Made by a program: the position numbers and the translations under genes
Part shown: piece after piece, positions 14,605 through 22,720 of the stretch
How positions within the stretch are numbered: position 1 is the first letter of the stretch
How the letters are laid out: every line of letters begins with the position of its first letter
The notes under the pieces: generated by a model
Told to the model about the DNA's origin: nothing
What the model saw: the letters and a program-made list of their open reading frames with translations, nothing else
Databases searched by the model: none
From: Candidatus Iainarchaeum sp.
GTDB taxonomy: Archaea > Iainarchaeota > Iainarchaeia > Iainarchaeales > DTGL01
Assembly (NCBI GenBank): GCA_017608575.1
Contig: JAFCFP010000003.1
Coordinates: 1-36,620, forward strand
Length of the DNA: 36,620 bases
Direction: 5' to 3'

Positions 14605-14868
14605 CTAATACCTCAAATAATCCGGTTTTTTGTCTCCTTCCGGGATTTTTTCAAACATTCCCCTGAAAAAGAATGCAAAAAGGAACAATACAACAGGAAT
14701 CCATACAAGGAAAGGATACTGGTAAAAAGTCAAATACACTACTATGACAGCAAACAAGACAGCAAGCGTTACTGATCCAAGCTGCCTTTTTGCCCAAGCA
14801 AAAAGCCACACTAAATAAAACAATGAAAGCACTATCCAAAGGTTTGTCCACATATCTGCTTCAAACAT
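14605..14868 (-). CDS. Small polytopic membrane protein
   Basis: An 87-aa protein with three transmembrane segments (near 9-26, 32-48 and 52-69) and a short charged tail (EKIPEGDKKPDYLRY). K-R-Q-L-G-S-V-T-L-A sits where its neighbours have L-G-[NK]-S-P-L-[TS]. GGTG with 5-nt spacing precedes the ATG, supporting the start. Unknown function. Confidence 0.7.
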   Translation of the reverse strand: MFEADMWTNLWIVLSLFYLVWLFAWAKRQLGSVTLAVLFAVIVVYLTFYQYPFLVWIPVVLFLFAFFFRGMFEKIPEGDKKPDYLRY

Positions 14869-14912
14869 TACCGCACCTATTCATTGTTCTTTTAAAGTTA
14901 ATAAATTCTTTT

Positions 14913-15239
14913 CTATCCCCTTCGCATGGTTACACTCAAACCCCAGATTACTACACTTAGGAACTGGAAAGCCAGCAATACATAAAAGAAAACAAACAAT
15001 GAAGAGGTAAGATAAGCGTGCTTTATCACAAGCAAATACACAAGAGCAGCTGTTATGATTAAGGTTAGTGGAGAATTTCCAAGATAGCCTTTTACTGTCA
15101 TGTAAACCATTAATGCAAGAAACACCCTCATTAAAAGATTTCCAGCGGGAAAGAGATACATTACAACTGGTGGAATAAGTGCAAGGATAAAAAATGCCCC
15201 GATTATTAGAATGAAAAGAGGTGTTCCGCGTTCATTCAT
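14913..15239 (-). CDS. Small polytopic membrane protein with LGNSPL motif
   Basis: A 108-aa protein with about four transmembrane segments (near 8-28, 35-50, 56-72 and 79-102). Y-L-G-N-S-P-L-T-L at 52-60 aligns with H-L-G-K-S-P-L-S-V of the preceding gene, and the hydrophobic pattern on both sides lines up, so the two look like paralogues. Start: GGTGATTGA directly precedes the ATG and overlaps the stop of the gene at 15244, indicating coupled translation. Unknown function. Confidence 0.75.
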   Translation of the reverse strand: MNERGTPLFILIIGAFFILALIPPVVMYLFPAGNLLMRVFLALMVYMTVKGYLGNSPLTLIITAALVYLLVIKHAYLTSSLFVFFYVLLAFQFLSVVIWGLSVTMRRG

Positions 15240-15243
15240 TCAA

Positions 15244-15672
15244 TCACCTTCCCATTGGCCTTTTTGGTTTTTGTTGCATTGTCCTTTGCTGCATTCCGCG
15301 TGGAACATTTGCGCCTTGGGCTTTTGCTTTGAGCATTGCCTGTTGTCGCATCATTAAGTCAACACCCGAGCTAACAGGCTGTGCTTCAGTTGGCTCTCCA
15401 CCCATTTGGCTTACAAAGAAGAAATCAATAAGAATGCCGCTTATTCCAAGGGTTAAAAGAGTGTAAAGGACAAAAATGCCGCCAAAAAACTTCCAGTAAT
15501 CAAAGAGCACAAACCATCCAAAGCCAACAATTAATGCAACAGAAAGCGGGCTTTTTCCAAGATGCGCCCATACAAACGAAACAATTGTAAGCAATGCAAA
15601 AATCTTCAAAGCCAGATTCAAGTCAGCAAACAATTCTCCAAAAAACAATGGAAATAATGTTATTTCAATCAT
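15244..15672 (-). CDS. Small polytopic membrane protein with LGKSPL motif and Gln/Met-rich tail
   Basis: A 142-aa protein with about three or four transmembrane segments within residues 4-87, the motif H-L-G-K-S-P-L at 38-44, and a ~55-residue tail rich in Gln, Met, Lys and Gly (MQQRTMQQKPKRPMGR). The basic tail is probably cytoplasmic. It is the first small gene after the giant at 15729, with a 56-nt gap on the same strand. Unknown function; by context it may help export or anchor the giants, or form part of the same structure. Confidence 0.75.
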   Translation of the reverse strand: MIEITLFPLFFGELFADLNLALKIFALLTIVSFVWAHLGKSPLSVALIVGFGWFVLFDYWKFFGGIFVLYTLLTLGISGILIDFFFVSQMGGEPTEAQPVSSGVDLMMRQQAMLKAKAQGANVPRGMQQRTMQQKPKRPMGR

Positions 15673-15728
15673 TGCTTCACTTCCACTAAAAAACTATTGA
15701 ATTCTTTATTTAAATTAGTTTGCTTTGC

Positions 15729-18700
15729 TCAGGAAGAGCCAATGCACTCTTCTCCGGCTTTAAGGCTCTTGCTGAAATCCTCAATTCCGCCAGCATAATC
15801 CAGTTCAGCGGGATTCCACCAGTAAAGGCTTTTTGAACCGGAATTTGAAACACAGATTTTTTCATCTTCAACCAGTGAGAAAAGGCTTTCAATAGAATCA
15901 ATATGGCTCAAAACGCTTTGGTCATTCCACTCCATGCCCTTTATTCCAGATAATTGTATTTCACTGCTTTCCTTACCATCAGGCAAAACAAACACTGCAT
16001 TTGGCGTTTCTAACTTTAAAATAATTTTTTTGTTCACTGGCGTGAAAAACAAATTGCTCAAATAAATCGTGCCGTTTTTGAAGGCAGAAGGCCACTCCAA
16101 GTAATAAGAATTATTCGAAAAACCATCCGGTGAATAGTAAAACACTTCGCTTATTGGTTCAGCCGAGAAATCCAAGCATTGCCCCAAGCCAGTCCAAAAC
16201 GCGAGAGCGCTTCCGGCTTTTATTGGCTCTGCTTCCTCAAAGAGCCTGTATTCAACCCTGAAAGGCCGGCTTGTTTTCACATGGGTGAATTTCATTATAA
16301 CAGGCGTTGCATAACCCGGCGAGAACTCAAAGCGAGCATTGTCACCGGTTTTTTCAACTGCAAACACTGTTCCGCGTGTTTCCATTTTGCTGTTAATTTT
16401 GCTTACGCTTTGCTCAATTGAAGTACTTATTTCACTCAAGGCATTGGAGTTCGCTATTTTTTCAAGGGCAATTCCTTTCTCTCCGCCTATGAGTTTTATT
16501 GCCTCGCCTTCAGGCAAGAAGTCAACTCCATAGCCTTGTCTTCCGTTTTCTGTTTTAACACCAACTAATCCATCAAACGGGATGTAATAAAAAATTGAAT
16601 TAGGGCTTGGCTCTTTGAGTTTGTAGAGTTCAACTTCAATGTTTGCATCAGGTTTGCCGTTTTCAAAGAAACTCCACTGTTTGTCGAAATCAATGCCAAT
16701 GAACACTTCATAGGTTCCGGGAGAGCTTAAGGAAATGCTTTCAGTGTATTTTTCTTTAATGGAAATCCTTTTGCCTTCAAAGAATTCTGACAATTCATCG
16801 CTTCCTCCAGCAAACCAATCAGGGGTTTCAAAGAATTGTCCTGAAGAATAATACTGTGCAAAGTCCTCCAAAAAATCTTCATTAAACGAATCCCTTTCAA
16901 GCAATGCCTTGAAATCAAAAAGCTTTCTCAAAAACTGCATTTTTTCCTCCCTTGTTTGGCCAGGCCAATTACTTGGAAACTGTGCATTTGCTGTAACAAA
17001 TTCTTTCCAGTTTGGAATATCCCTGTTAATAAAATAGTCAATTATTGGGTGGCCTTCCATTTTTTTGGTTGAATATTTGAGCCAGCACTGCTGCGATGAA
17101 TTGCTTACAACAAAGTAAATTGTTGCAACTCCTTGGTCTTCATCAATTGAAGCGCTTTCAACAAAAGCGCTTGCAGTGTAAAAAGAAACACCGCTTTCAT
17201 TCAAATCCGGAAAACTGCATTCAACAGTGTAGCTTTTCTTTGAACCAATTACCGGCGTTGAAACAAGGCACTCATTTGAGTAATTATTTGGGCCTGAAAG
17301 AGTGATTTTTACATCAGCATAAGCGGTTTCCGGTGAATCGTTTTTTACAAGCGCTCTTATTGTTGCATTTTGCTGTTTTACTTCAAAGTTAATGTTTTTA
17401 ACACCGATTTTTCCGTTTTCAACTTCCCTGTCACTTTTGTCCCTGCCGTGCTCTTCAATAAATTTTTGAATTTCAACTTCTGCTGGATCCAGTGGACATG
17501 AAAAATAATAATTGTTTTCTGCAAAGAATTCGTCCAGCATGTGAATCCTTTTGCTCAATGCAATACTGAACTGTGTTGCATCGCAATAAAACGCTTCTGG
17601 GTTGTCAGCATCACAGCTGTTCCATGCAATTGCCGAGTCATCCCAGCTCCAGGAAAGCTTGATTCTGGGCAATGCATTTTTGCCAGTATAGCCAACCCTT
17701 GAACCCATCAAGCAAGGAATTGCCTCTTTTGGGGCAGGAATTGCAACATCATTCAAATCAAAAGAGCTGCCAGTAACCAATTTCAAGTGGAATTTTTGGG
17801 AATACTCACTTGAATCAGTATCAGGCACATTAAACGGGCCAAATTCAGCACTGTTCATTGAAACAATTGGCTTTATATGCAATGGATCACCATGAATGTG
17901 TTCCGGCAACTTAACCGTTAAAATGCCATATTCTGGCAATGGATCTTCTACATGGGAATTATTTACAATAGTTAACGCGCTCACTTCTTTTTTCTCTGAC
18001 AAAATTTTCTCCATTTTTGAATTGTTTAATTCAATGGAAAAATTGCTCAGAGAAATTCCCGCTGTAGCTTCTTCCAGCCGCATTACATAATCTTGGAGTG
18101 GAAATGACTGCTTTTCAATCTGGCACTCAGGTCCAAAAATATATGAAGCAGATTGAAATACTGCTGAGGCGCCGGCCATCACTGCAGCACAAGCAGTCAT
18201 TGTAAAAATATTTCCGGTTGCAGAACAAGCTGCAAAACCGCTTCCTGCAGCTGTCAGCACGTTTCCAAAGTATTCCTGCATGGAAAATTTATTTTTGGCC
18301 ATTTCATTCATGACAATGTTCCAATGGCATTCCTTGGGAGGGTTTTCTGGATGCTTGCATTCAGTGCAATAATTTGCCCTCACTTGCACTTCCTCTGACA
18401 AATTGGAATTGGTTATTTCAATTGAATCCTTCCAATTGGTTTCTTTTGAAACCACTGCTTCATAACGGCTCAATGAAAGGAAATCTCCCTCGCTTGGCTC
18501 AACCAAAACATCAACAATTCCAACAAGCTTAAACTGCCCGTTTTTTGTACGCACGTGCACTGTAATGCCATACAAGCCAGGAATTTCCTTCCTGTAAACA
18601 CTAATGCTTTTCTCACTCTGCGATTCACTTAATTCAAACTCTTTTGGTGTTACACCAATGCCTCCCTCAGTGTTGCCACTGCATTCGCTGTCACCACGGC

Positions 18701-21700
18701 ATAATTCAACAAACAATTGCACTGGACCACATTCTTTTGATGAAACCAAAAAATCAGTGCTTTCCTCGCTACCCTCAATTTTCACTGCCTGGGTTGGCAG
18801 TTTAAGGCATTCATCCAGATTAATAATGCTTATTTCACTGTTAATTGCTGCAGAGAAATCATTATTCACTTGCACCAAGCCGTCTTTTGAAAACGCTTCT
18901 CCATCAAACCAGACAGTGAACTTGGCGGTTTTCCCCAAATAACCGGTTTTTGGAGTAAATGAAAGAACCGCATTATATGTTCCATATTCGCTTGATTTGA
19001 ATTCCTCGAAGAGTTTTACTTTTTTGCCCGGCCTTAAAACCTCGCTTGCCGAAATACCGCTTGGACTCGTAACAGTCAATTCAACAATTCCCGAAATGCT
19101 TGAATCCCATTCAATTCCAGCCAGAAGAGATTCAAGGTTTACAGGGCGAGAGGCTTGCTCGCATGCATTGACTATTTCAAACTCGGTTGAAGCGCGGTTT
19201 TTTGTTGTAATGGTTTTCCATTCAGGCACTGTTGCGCCGTCCAAATAAATGCAGGGCGCATTATCGGGCATTCCCGCAGTTGAAATGTTAACCAAAAGCG
19301 GAATTTCTGAAGAATACTCAACGTTCCTTTCACTGCCTTCAAAAACAATAACAATCTTCATTTCAAGTGACTTGGATGCTTTCAACAAATCACTGGCTTC
19401 AGGCGAAAGCACTGTTTTTGCAATCTGCAATTCAATTGAATCCAGCGCATTAATCTCTTTCTCTGAATTCAGCATTGAAAAGGAATTCATTGCATCCAAG
19501 TCAAGCAAGCCCTTGCTGTTCCCCAAAATACCGATTTCCTTTATTTTAATATTCATTCCAGAAAGGTTTTCAATTTCAACTGCAAATGTTTCGCTTCTTT
19601 TAATGCCCGGATTGAGTGACGATTCCAAAAGAGAAGGCGTAATTTTTACAATTTCGGTTGTTATTTCCCTTTCAATCTTTTCCGGCGAAAAACCGGCTTT
19701 TTCCGCTTCAACAACCAGTTTTGTTCCAGGCGGTGAAGCAGGCAATTCAATTGAAGCAATTCCAAGCGAATTGGTGTGTTGTATCCAGACATGGCTCTCT
19801 GTGCCGGGAATCCTTCTGGTGAACCTCACTAGCACATTCTCTAATGGTTCTCCTGCAGAATTTTTAACCATTGCATCAATCGGTGTTTTCACAAAAGCAG
19901 GAATTAATTCAGGCGAGGCATCAAGGTAGAGTTTTTCAGCCGAAACAACACCAAAGTCAACCACTTTTTCAAGGGCAATTTTTCCATCAGCCACAAGCAA
20001 TATTTTAAACTGTGAATCCTTTACTTCAACAGGTTGAAAAATCAATTCAATTTCAATCTCTTTGTTCTGTGAAAAATCACCCAAGTCTTCAAGCAATATT
20101 TCATTATTCACTGCTTTCACTTCAATTGTTTGCCCTGAAGCGTTCCTCAAAACCGCTTTCTCAATCCTTAAAATGTTTTCTTTCAAGCCATCAAATTCAT
20201 TCACAATCAAAACCCTGCTTTCGCTGTAAGCACGGGGAGAATTATTCAAAAGAACAAAAGAATAATTATAATCGGAAAAAACCGTTGTAACAAATGGTTT
20301 TTCCAAAAAAAGCCTGTCCTTTTCACTGAAAAGCCATTCACCTGTAATGCAGAAATCCCCTTCACAAGCTGGAGCGCTTCCCTCAAAAAAAACAAGCGAA
20401 TTTGCCTCTGCATAAAGCCCTTCTTTTGATGGAGCATTTTCTTTTTCCCCCAAAACAGCATCAAATGGCTCCCTGTAATATTTGCCGTCCTTTACAGCAT
20501 AAGCCCTATAATGTAGTGAAAGCCGTGTTTTTGGAAGTGTTGTTTGCCTGACTACAAATTCAACAGAAACCCTGAATGATTCCCTTAAAGGATTAATCCA
20601 TTCAATGCTCGCCCATTTGGCTCTACCGCTTGAAAGAATCTCGCGCTTTAAGCCATTTGACGAATCAAATGTTTCACCCAAAATAATTGAATCAATTCCG
20701 GAAGCATTAATGCTGTTTATAAAAAGCGGATCGCTTGCCATGTTTGCTTTGTCACCGGTTCTCACATGAAATCCTATTTTGTCAAACTCCCGTGCATGCG
20801 GCATTGCAACAACAAAAACCGCGTTGTACTTCTTTCCAGCCAAAAGCAATTCCTGCTTTTTACCGTTTTGATAAATGCCTTCAAAAAAAACCATTGGTTT
20901 TTTTCTGAGAGACCTTTGCCTCATTTCCCCTATTACCTCAAAAGAAGTATCAGGCCAGAGCTGTATTTCCTCGCTTTGAAAACTCATATACGCTGGATTC
21001 TCAAAAACAACAAACACTCTTTCATCTGCTTTAAGTGAGTAAAACTTTTCACCTGACACCATTGGAATCTTTCCACTCAGGCTTTGCCCCCTTGAATTGA
21101 ACACTTCAATTTCAGTATTTGGAACAAGTTCTTTGTCTTCATTCAATGCCTTGATGTGCAAAGTGCAGTCTCCAATTACAAGTCTCACAGTAAACTCATT
21201 CAATCCAGCAGGATTAATCAATGAAGAATCCTCAACAGAACCACCGCTTGCCGGGTATTTCACTGCGAATGGAAAAACGCTTCTTTCAATTCTGCCAAGG
21301 GAAAAAAAAGCATAGCCATTAACATCAGTGAATTTGTAGTTTTCCCTGCCATTCAATTCCACAATTCCCTCAGTGTCAGAAAACCTGAACATTACTTTTG
21401 CATTCTCCACCGGCTCATTGTCTTCATCAAGTACTCTTACAATTGTCCTGCCGCTATTTTCCTCGGTTATTTTTTCAAGCATTATTTGAATTTCAGAGTT
21501 AATGTCGGAAACAACAACGCTTTTAGCAAAATAGCCCTCTCCAATGCCGCCTTCCTTTTTTGCTACAATCATGAAAGGACCAGCGTTTTTCACTTTGAAT
21601 TCAACCGTGCTCGCATTCAAGCCAGTGTTCTTTTCTTCAATGAACAAGTCATTCAAATCCTTCAATTTAACTGTTGCGTTTTTTATTCTCGTGCCCGTAG

Positions 21701-22691
21701 CTTTATCCAAAACAACAACCTTTATTGAGCCAATTGTTTTTGGATTCATTTCAATGCTTATTTCGTTCGCCCTGCTGGCTTTAACTTCAACAAAAAGCAC
21801 TCTAGCAGTAGCAAACTCGCTGGTTGGGTCTCCAACAAGCACATTATAAAAAGCAGGCACCAAGTCAGGGAATTCCACTTTTCCGTGGCCATTAGAATAA
21901 GCTTCATTGCTGTAAGAATCGCTTTCAATCCTCACCAAAAAATTTTTCTCCCTCAACAGTTGCCCGGATTCATCAACAATTTTAACCACAAGAGAGCCTT
22001 TCACTGGCTCTTTCTCTTTAAGCCTTAACACTTTTTCGGTTTCACCCTCTCTAAAGCTTGCCAGTGACGGTCTATAGTCAGGGTCTTCAACCCTTACACT
22101 CATAAGCCCGCAGTTAAGAGGCAACAAAACCTCAATTATTCCATCCATGTCTTCGTCAAATTCCCTCCAAGGAGAAATTGCCTTGTTTTCGCATTCAATT
22201 CTTGCCACAATTCGTTTGCCGGTAACAAGCCCCTTTGAATCCTCAAACAAAATGGTCCTCTTCTCTTCAAACCGCTGGGTTTTTTTGAGCTGGAATAATT
22301 CAAGTGAATCAGTAGATCCAACAAAAACAGTGAACTCTGCTTTTTGGAATCCTTTCTTTTCAACAAAAAACCTGACTTTGCTTTTTGCAGGCACTTTTAT
22401 TTCCAAAAGGCCTTCACTGTTTGTTTTAGCTGAATTTTGAGGCAGACTATTAACACTGTATTTAACAATTGTATTGGAAACAGCACTGCCATTTTCATCT
22501 TCAAGTTTAACAGTCAATGAAACAGTTTTTTCTCCTTTAGGCCAAGGAATCAAAAAAATAAAAAAAGCACACAAAGCCAAAGCAACAAATATTGCAAAAG
22601 CAATCCTTTTCCAGCCAACCCTTTCAGCAACTCCAAGAAACGAATCAACAACAGCAAAATAAAGCTCTCTGAGGTTATCACCTAAAGGCAT
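15729..22691 (-). CDS. Giant single-pass cell-surface protein C (2320 aa)
   Basis: Residues 1-27 are a cytoplasmic segment with R-E-L-Y-F; 28-49 is one transmembrane helix with no signal-peptidase site evident, so a type II anchor (N inside) is likely. The long remainder would be extracellular; it contains NxS/T sequons and paired Cys. From ~55 to ~600 run six carboxypeptidase-regulatory/CNA-B-like beta-sandwich repeats (for example GSLVVKIVDESGQLLREKNF; GSIKVVVLDKATGTRIKNAT). Conserved blocks follow: the H-V-R-T-G domain (~614), C-x4-C (~772), a seventh repeat (~960), an Ala/Gly-rich hydrophobic Cys-flanked stretch (~1472-1522), Y-C-D-A-T-Q-F-S-I (~1700), P-F-D-G-L-V-G-V (~2033) and the final C-V-S-N ... 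Y-W-W-N-P. A paralogue of the two genes upstream. No enzyme motif seen; a structural, adhesive or contact role is inferred. Confidence 0.85.
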   Translation of the reverse strand: MPLGDNLRELYFAVVDSFLGVAERVGWKRIAFAIFVALALCAFFIFLIPWPKGEKTVSLTVKLEDENGSAVSNTIVKYSVNSLPQNSAKTNSEGLLEIKVPAKSKVRFFVEKKGFQKAEFTVFVGSTDSLELFQLKKTQRFEEKRTILFEDSKGLVTGKRIVARIECENKAISPWREFDEDMDGIIEVLLPLNCGLMSVRVEDPDYRPSLASFREGETEKVLRLKEKEPVKGSLVVKIVDESGQLLREKNFLVRIESDSYSNEAYSNGHGKVEFPDLVPAFYNVLVGDPTSEFATARVLFVEVKASRANEISIEMNPKTIGSIKVVVLDKATGTRIKNATVKLKDLNDLFIEEKNTGLNASTVEFKVKNAGPFMIVAKKEGGIGEGYFAKSVVVSDINSEIQIMLEKITEENSGRTIVRVLDEDNEPVENAKVMFRFSDTEGIVELNGRENYKFTDVNGYAFFSLGRIERSVFPFAVKYPASGGSVEDSSLINPAGLNEFTVRLVIGDCTLHIKALNEDKELVPNTEIEVFNSRGQSLSGKIPMVSGEKFYSLKADERVFVVFENPAYMSFQSEEIQLWPDTSFEVIGEMRQRSLRKKPMVFFEGIYQNGKKQELLLAGKKYNAVFVVAMPHAREFDKIGFHVRTGDKANMASDPLFINSINASGIDSIILGETFDSSNGLKREILSSGRAKWASIEWINPLRESFRVSVEFVVRQTTLPKTRLSLHYRAYAVKDGKYYREPFDAVLGEKENAPSKEGLYAEANSLVFFEGSAPACEGDFCITGEWLFSEKDRLFLEKPFVTTVFSDYNYSFVLLNNSPRAYSESRVLIVNEFDGLKENILRIEKAVLRNASGQTIEVKAVNNEILLEDLGDFSQNKEIEIELIFQPVEVKDSQFKILLVADGKIALEKVVDFGVVSAEKLYLDASPELIPAFVKTPIDAMVKNSAGEPLENVLVRFTRRIPGTESHVWIQHTNSLGIASIELPASPPGTKLVVEAEKAGFSPEKIEREITTEIVKITPSLLESSLNPGIKRSETFAVEIENLSGMNIKIKEIGILGNSKGLLDLDAMNSFSMLNSEKEINALDSIELQIAKTVLSPEASDLLKASKSLEMKIVIVFEGSERNVEYSSEIPLLVNISTAGMPDNAPCIYLDGATVPEWKTITTKNRASTEFEIVNACEQASRPVNLESLLAGIEWDSSISGIVELTVTSPSGISASEVLRPGKKVKLFEEFKSSEYGTYNAVLSFTPKTGYLGKTAKFTVWFDGEAFSKDGLVQVNNDFSAAINSEISIINLDECLKLPTQAVKIEGSEESTDFLVSSKECGPVQLFVELCRGDSECSGNTEGGIGVTPKEFELSESQSEKSISVYRKEIPGLYGITVHVRTKNGQFKLVGIVDVLVEPSEGDFLSLSRYEAVVSKETNWKDSIEITNSNLSEEVQVRANYCTECKHPENPPKECHWNIVMNEMAKNKFSMQEYFGNVLTAAGSGFAACSATGNIFTMTACAAVMAGASAVFQSASYIFGPECQIEKQSFPLQDYVMRLEEATAGISLSNFSIELNNSKMEKILSEKKEVSALTIVNNSHVEDPLPEYGILTVKLPEHIHGDPLHIKPIVSMNSAEFGPFNVPDTDSSEYSQKFHLKLVTGSSFDLNDVAIPAPKEAIPCLMGSRVGYTGKNALPRIKLSWSWDDSAIAWNSCDADNPEAFYCDATQFSIALSKRIHMLDEFFAENNYYFSCPLDPAEVEIQKFIEEHGRDKSDREVENGKIGVKNINFEVKQQNATIRALVKNDSPETAYADVKITLSGPNNYSNECLVSTPVIGSKKSYTVECSFPDLNESGVSFYTASAFVESASIDEDQGVATIYFVVSNSSQQCWLKYSTKKMEGHPIIDYFINRDIPNWKEFVTANAQFPSNWPGQTREEKMQFLRKLFDFKALLERDSFNEDFLEDFAQYYSSGQFFETPDWFAGGSDELSEFFEGKRISIKEKYTESISLSSPGTYEVFIGIDFDKQWSFFENGKPDANIEVELYKLKEPSPNSIFYYIPFDGLVGVKTENGRQGYGVDFLPEGEAIKLIGGEKGIALEKIANSNALSEISTSIEQSVSKINSKMETRGTVFAVEKTGDNARFEFSPGYATPVIMKFTHVKTSRPFRVEYRLFEEAEPIKAGSALAFWTGLGQCLDFSAEPISEVFYYSPDGFSNNSYYLEWPSAFKNGTIYLSNLFFTPVNKKIILKLETPNAVFVLPDGKESSEIQLSGIKGMEWNDQSVLSHIDSIESLFSLVEDEKICVSNSGSKSLYWWNPAELDYAGGIEDFSKSLKAGEECIGSS
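16525..16592 (-). repeat. 68-bp near-identical block shared with giant B (copy in giant C)
   Basis: Matches 23550-23617 at 66 of 68 positions, including the first 43 without a mismatch, and encodes the P-F-D-G-L-V-G-V-K-T-E-N-G-R-Q-G-Y-G-V block. Surrounding DNA of the two genes is much more diverged. Confidence 0.9.
18124..18275 (-). other. Ala/Gly-rich hydrophobic segment flanked by Cys in giant C
   Basis: About 50 residues (~1472-1522) rich in Ala, Gly, Ser, Phe and Met with four Cys, running from Y-F-G-N-V-L-T-A-A-G-S-G-F-A to Y-I-F-G-P-E-C. It is long enough for a hydrophobic hairpin deep inside an otherwise soluble ectodomain. Confidence 0.75.
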
Positions 22692-22720
22692 GCCATTCCC
22701 ATTATTCAGTTTTTTTTCTT

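Noticed and set aside
18124-18275. Giant C as a fusexin-type membrane fusogen
   Set aside because: A hydrophobic segment alone is not evidence; the three-domain fusexin layout and C-terminal anchor are absent, since the anchor here is N-terminal.
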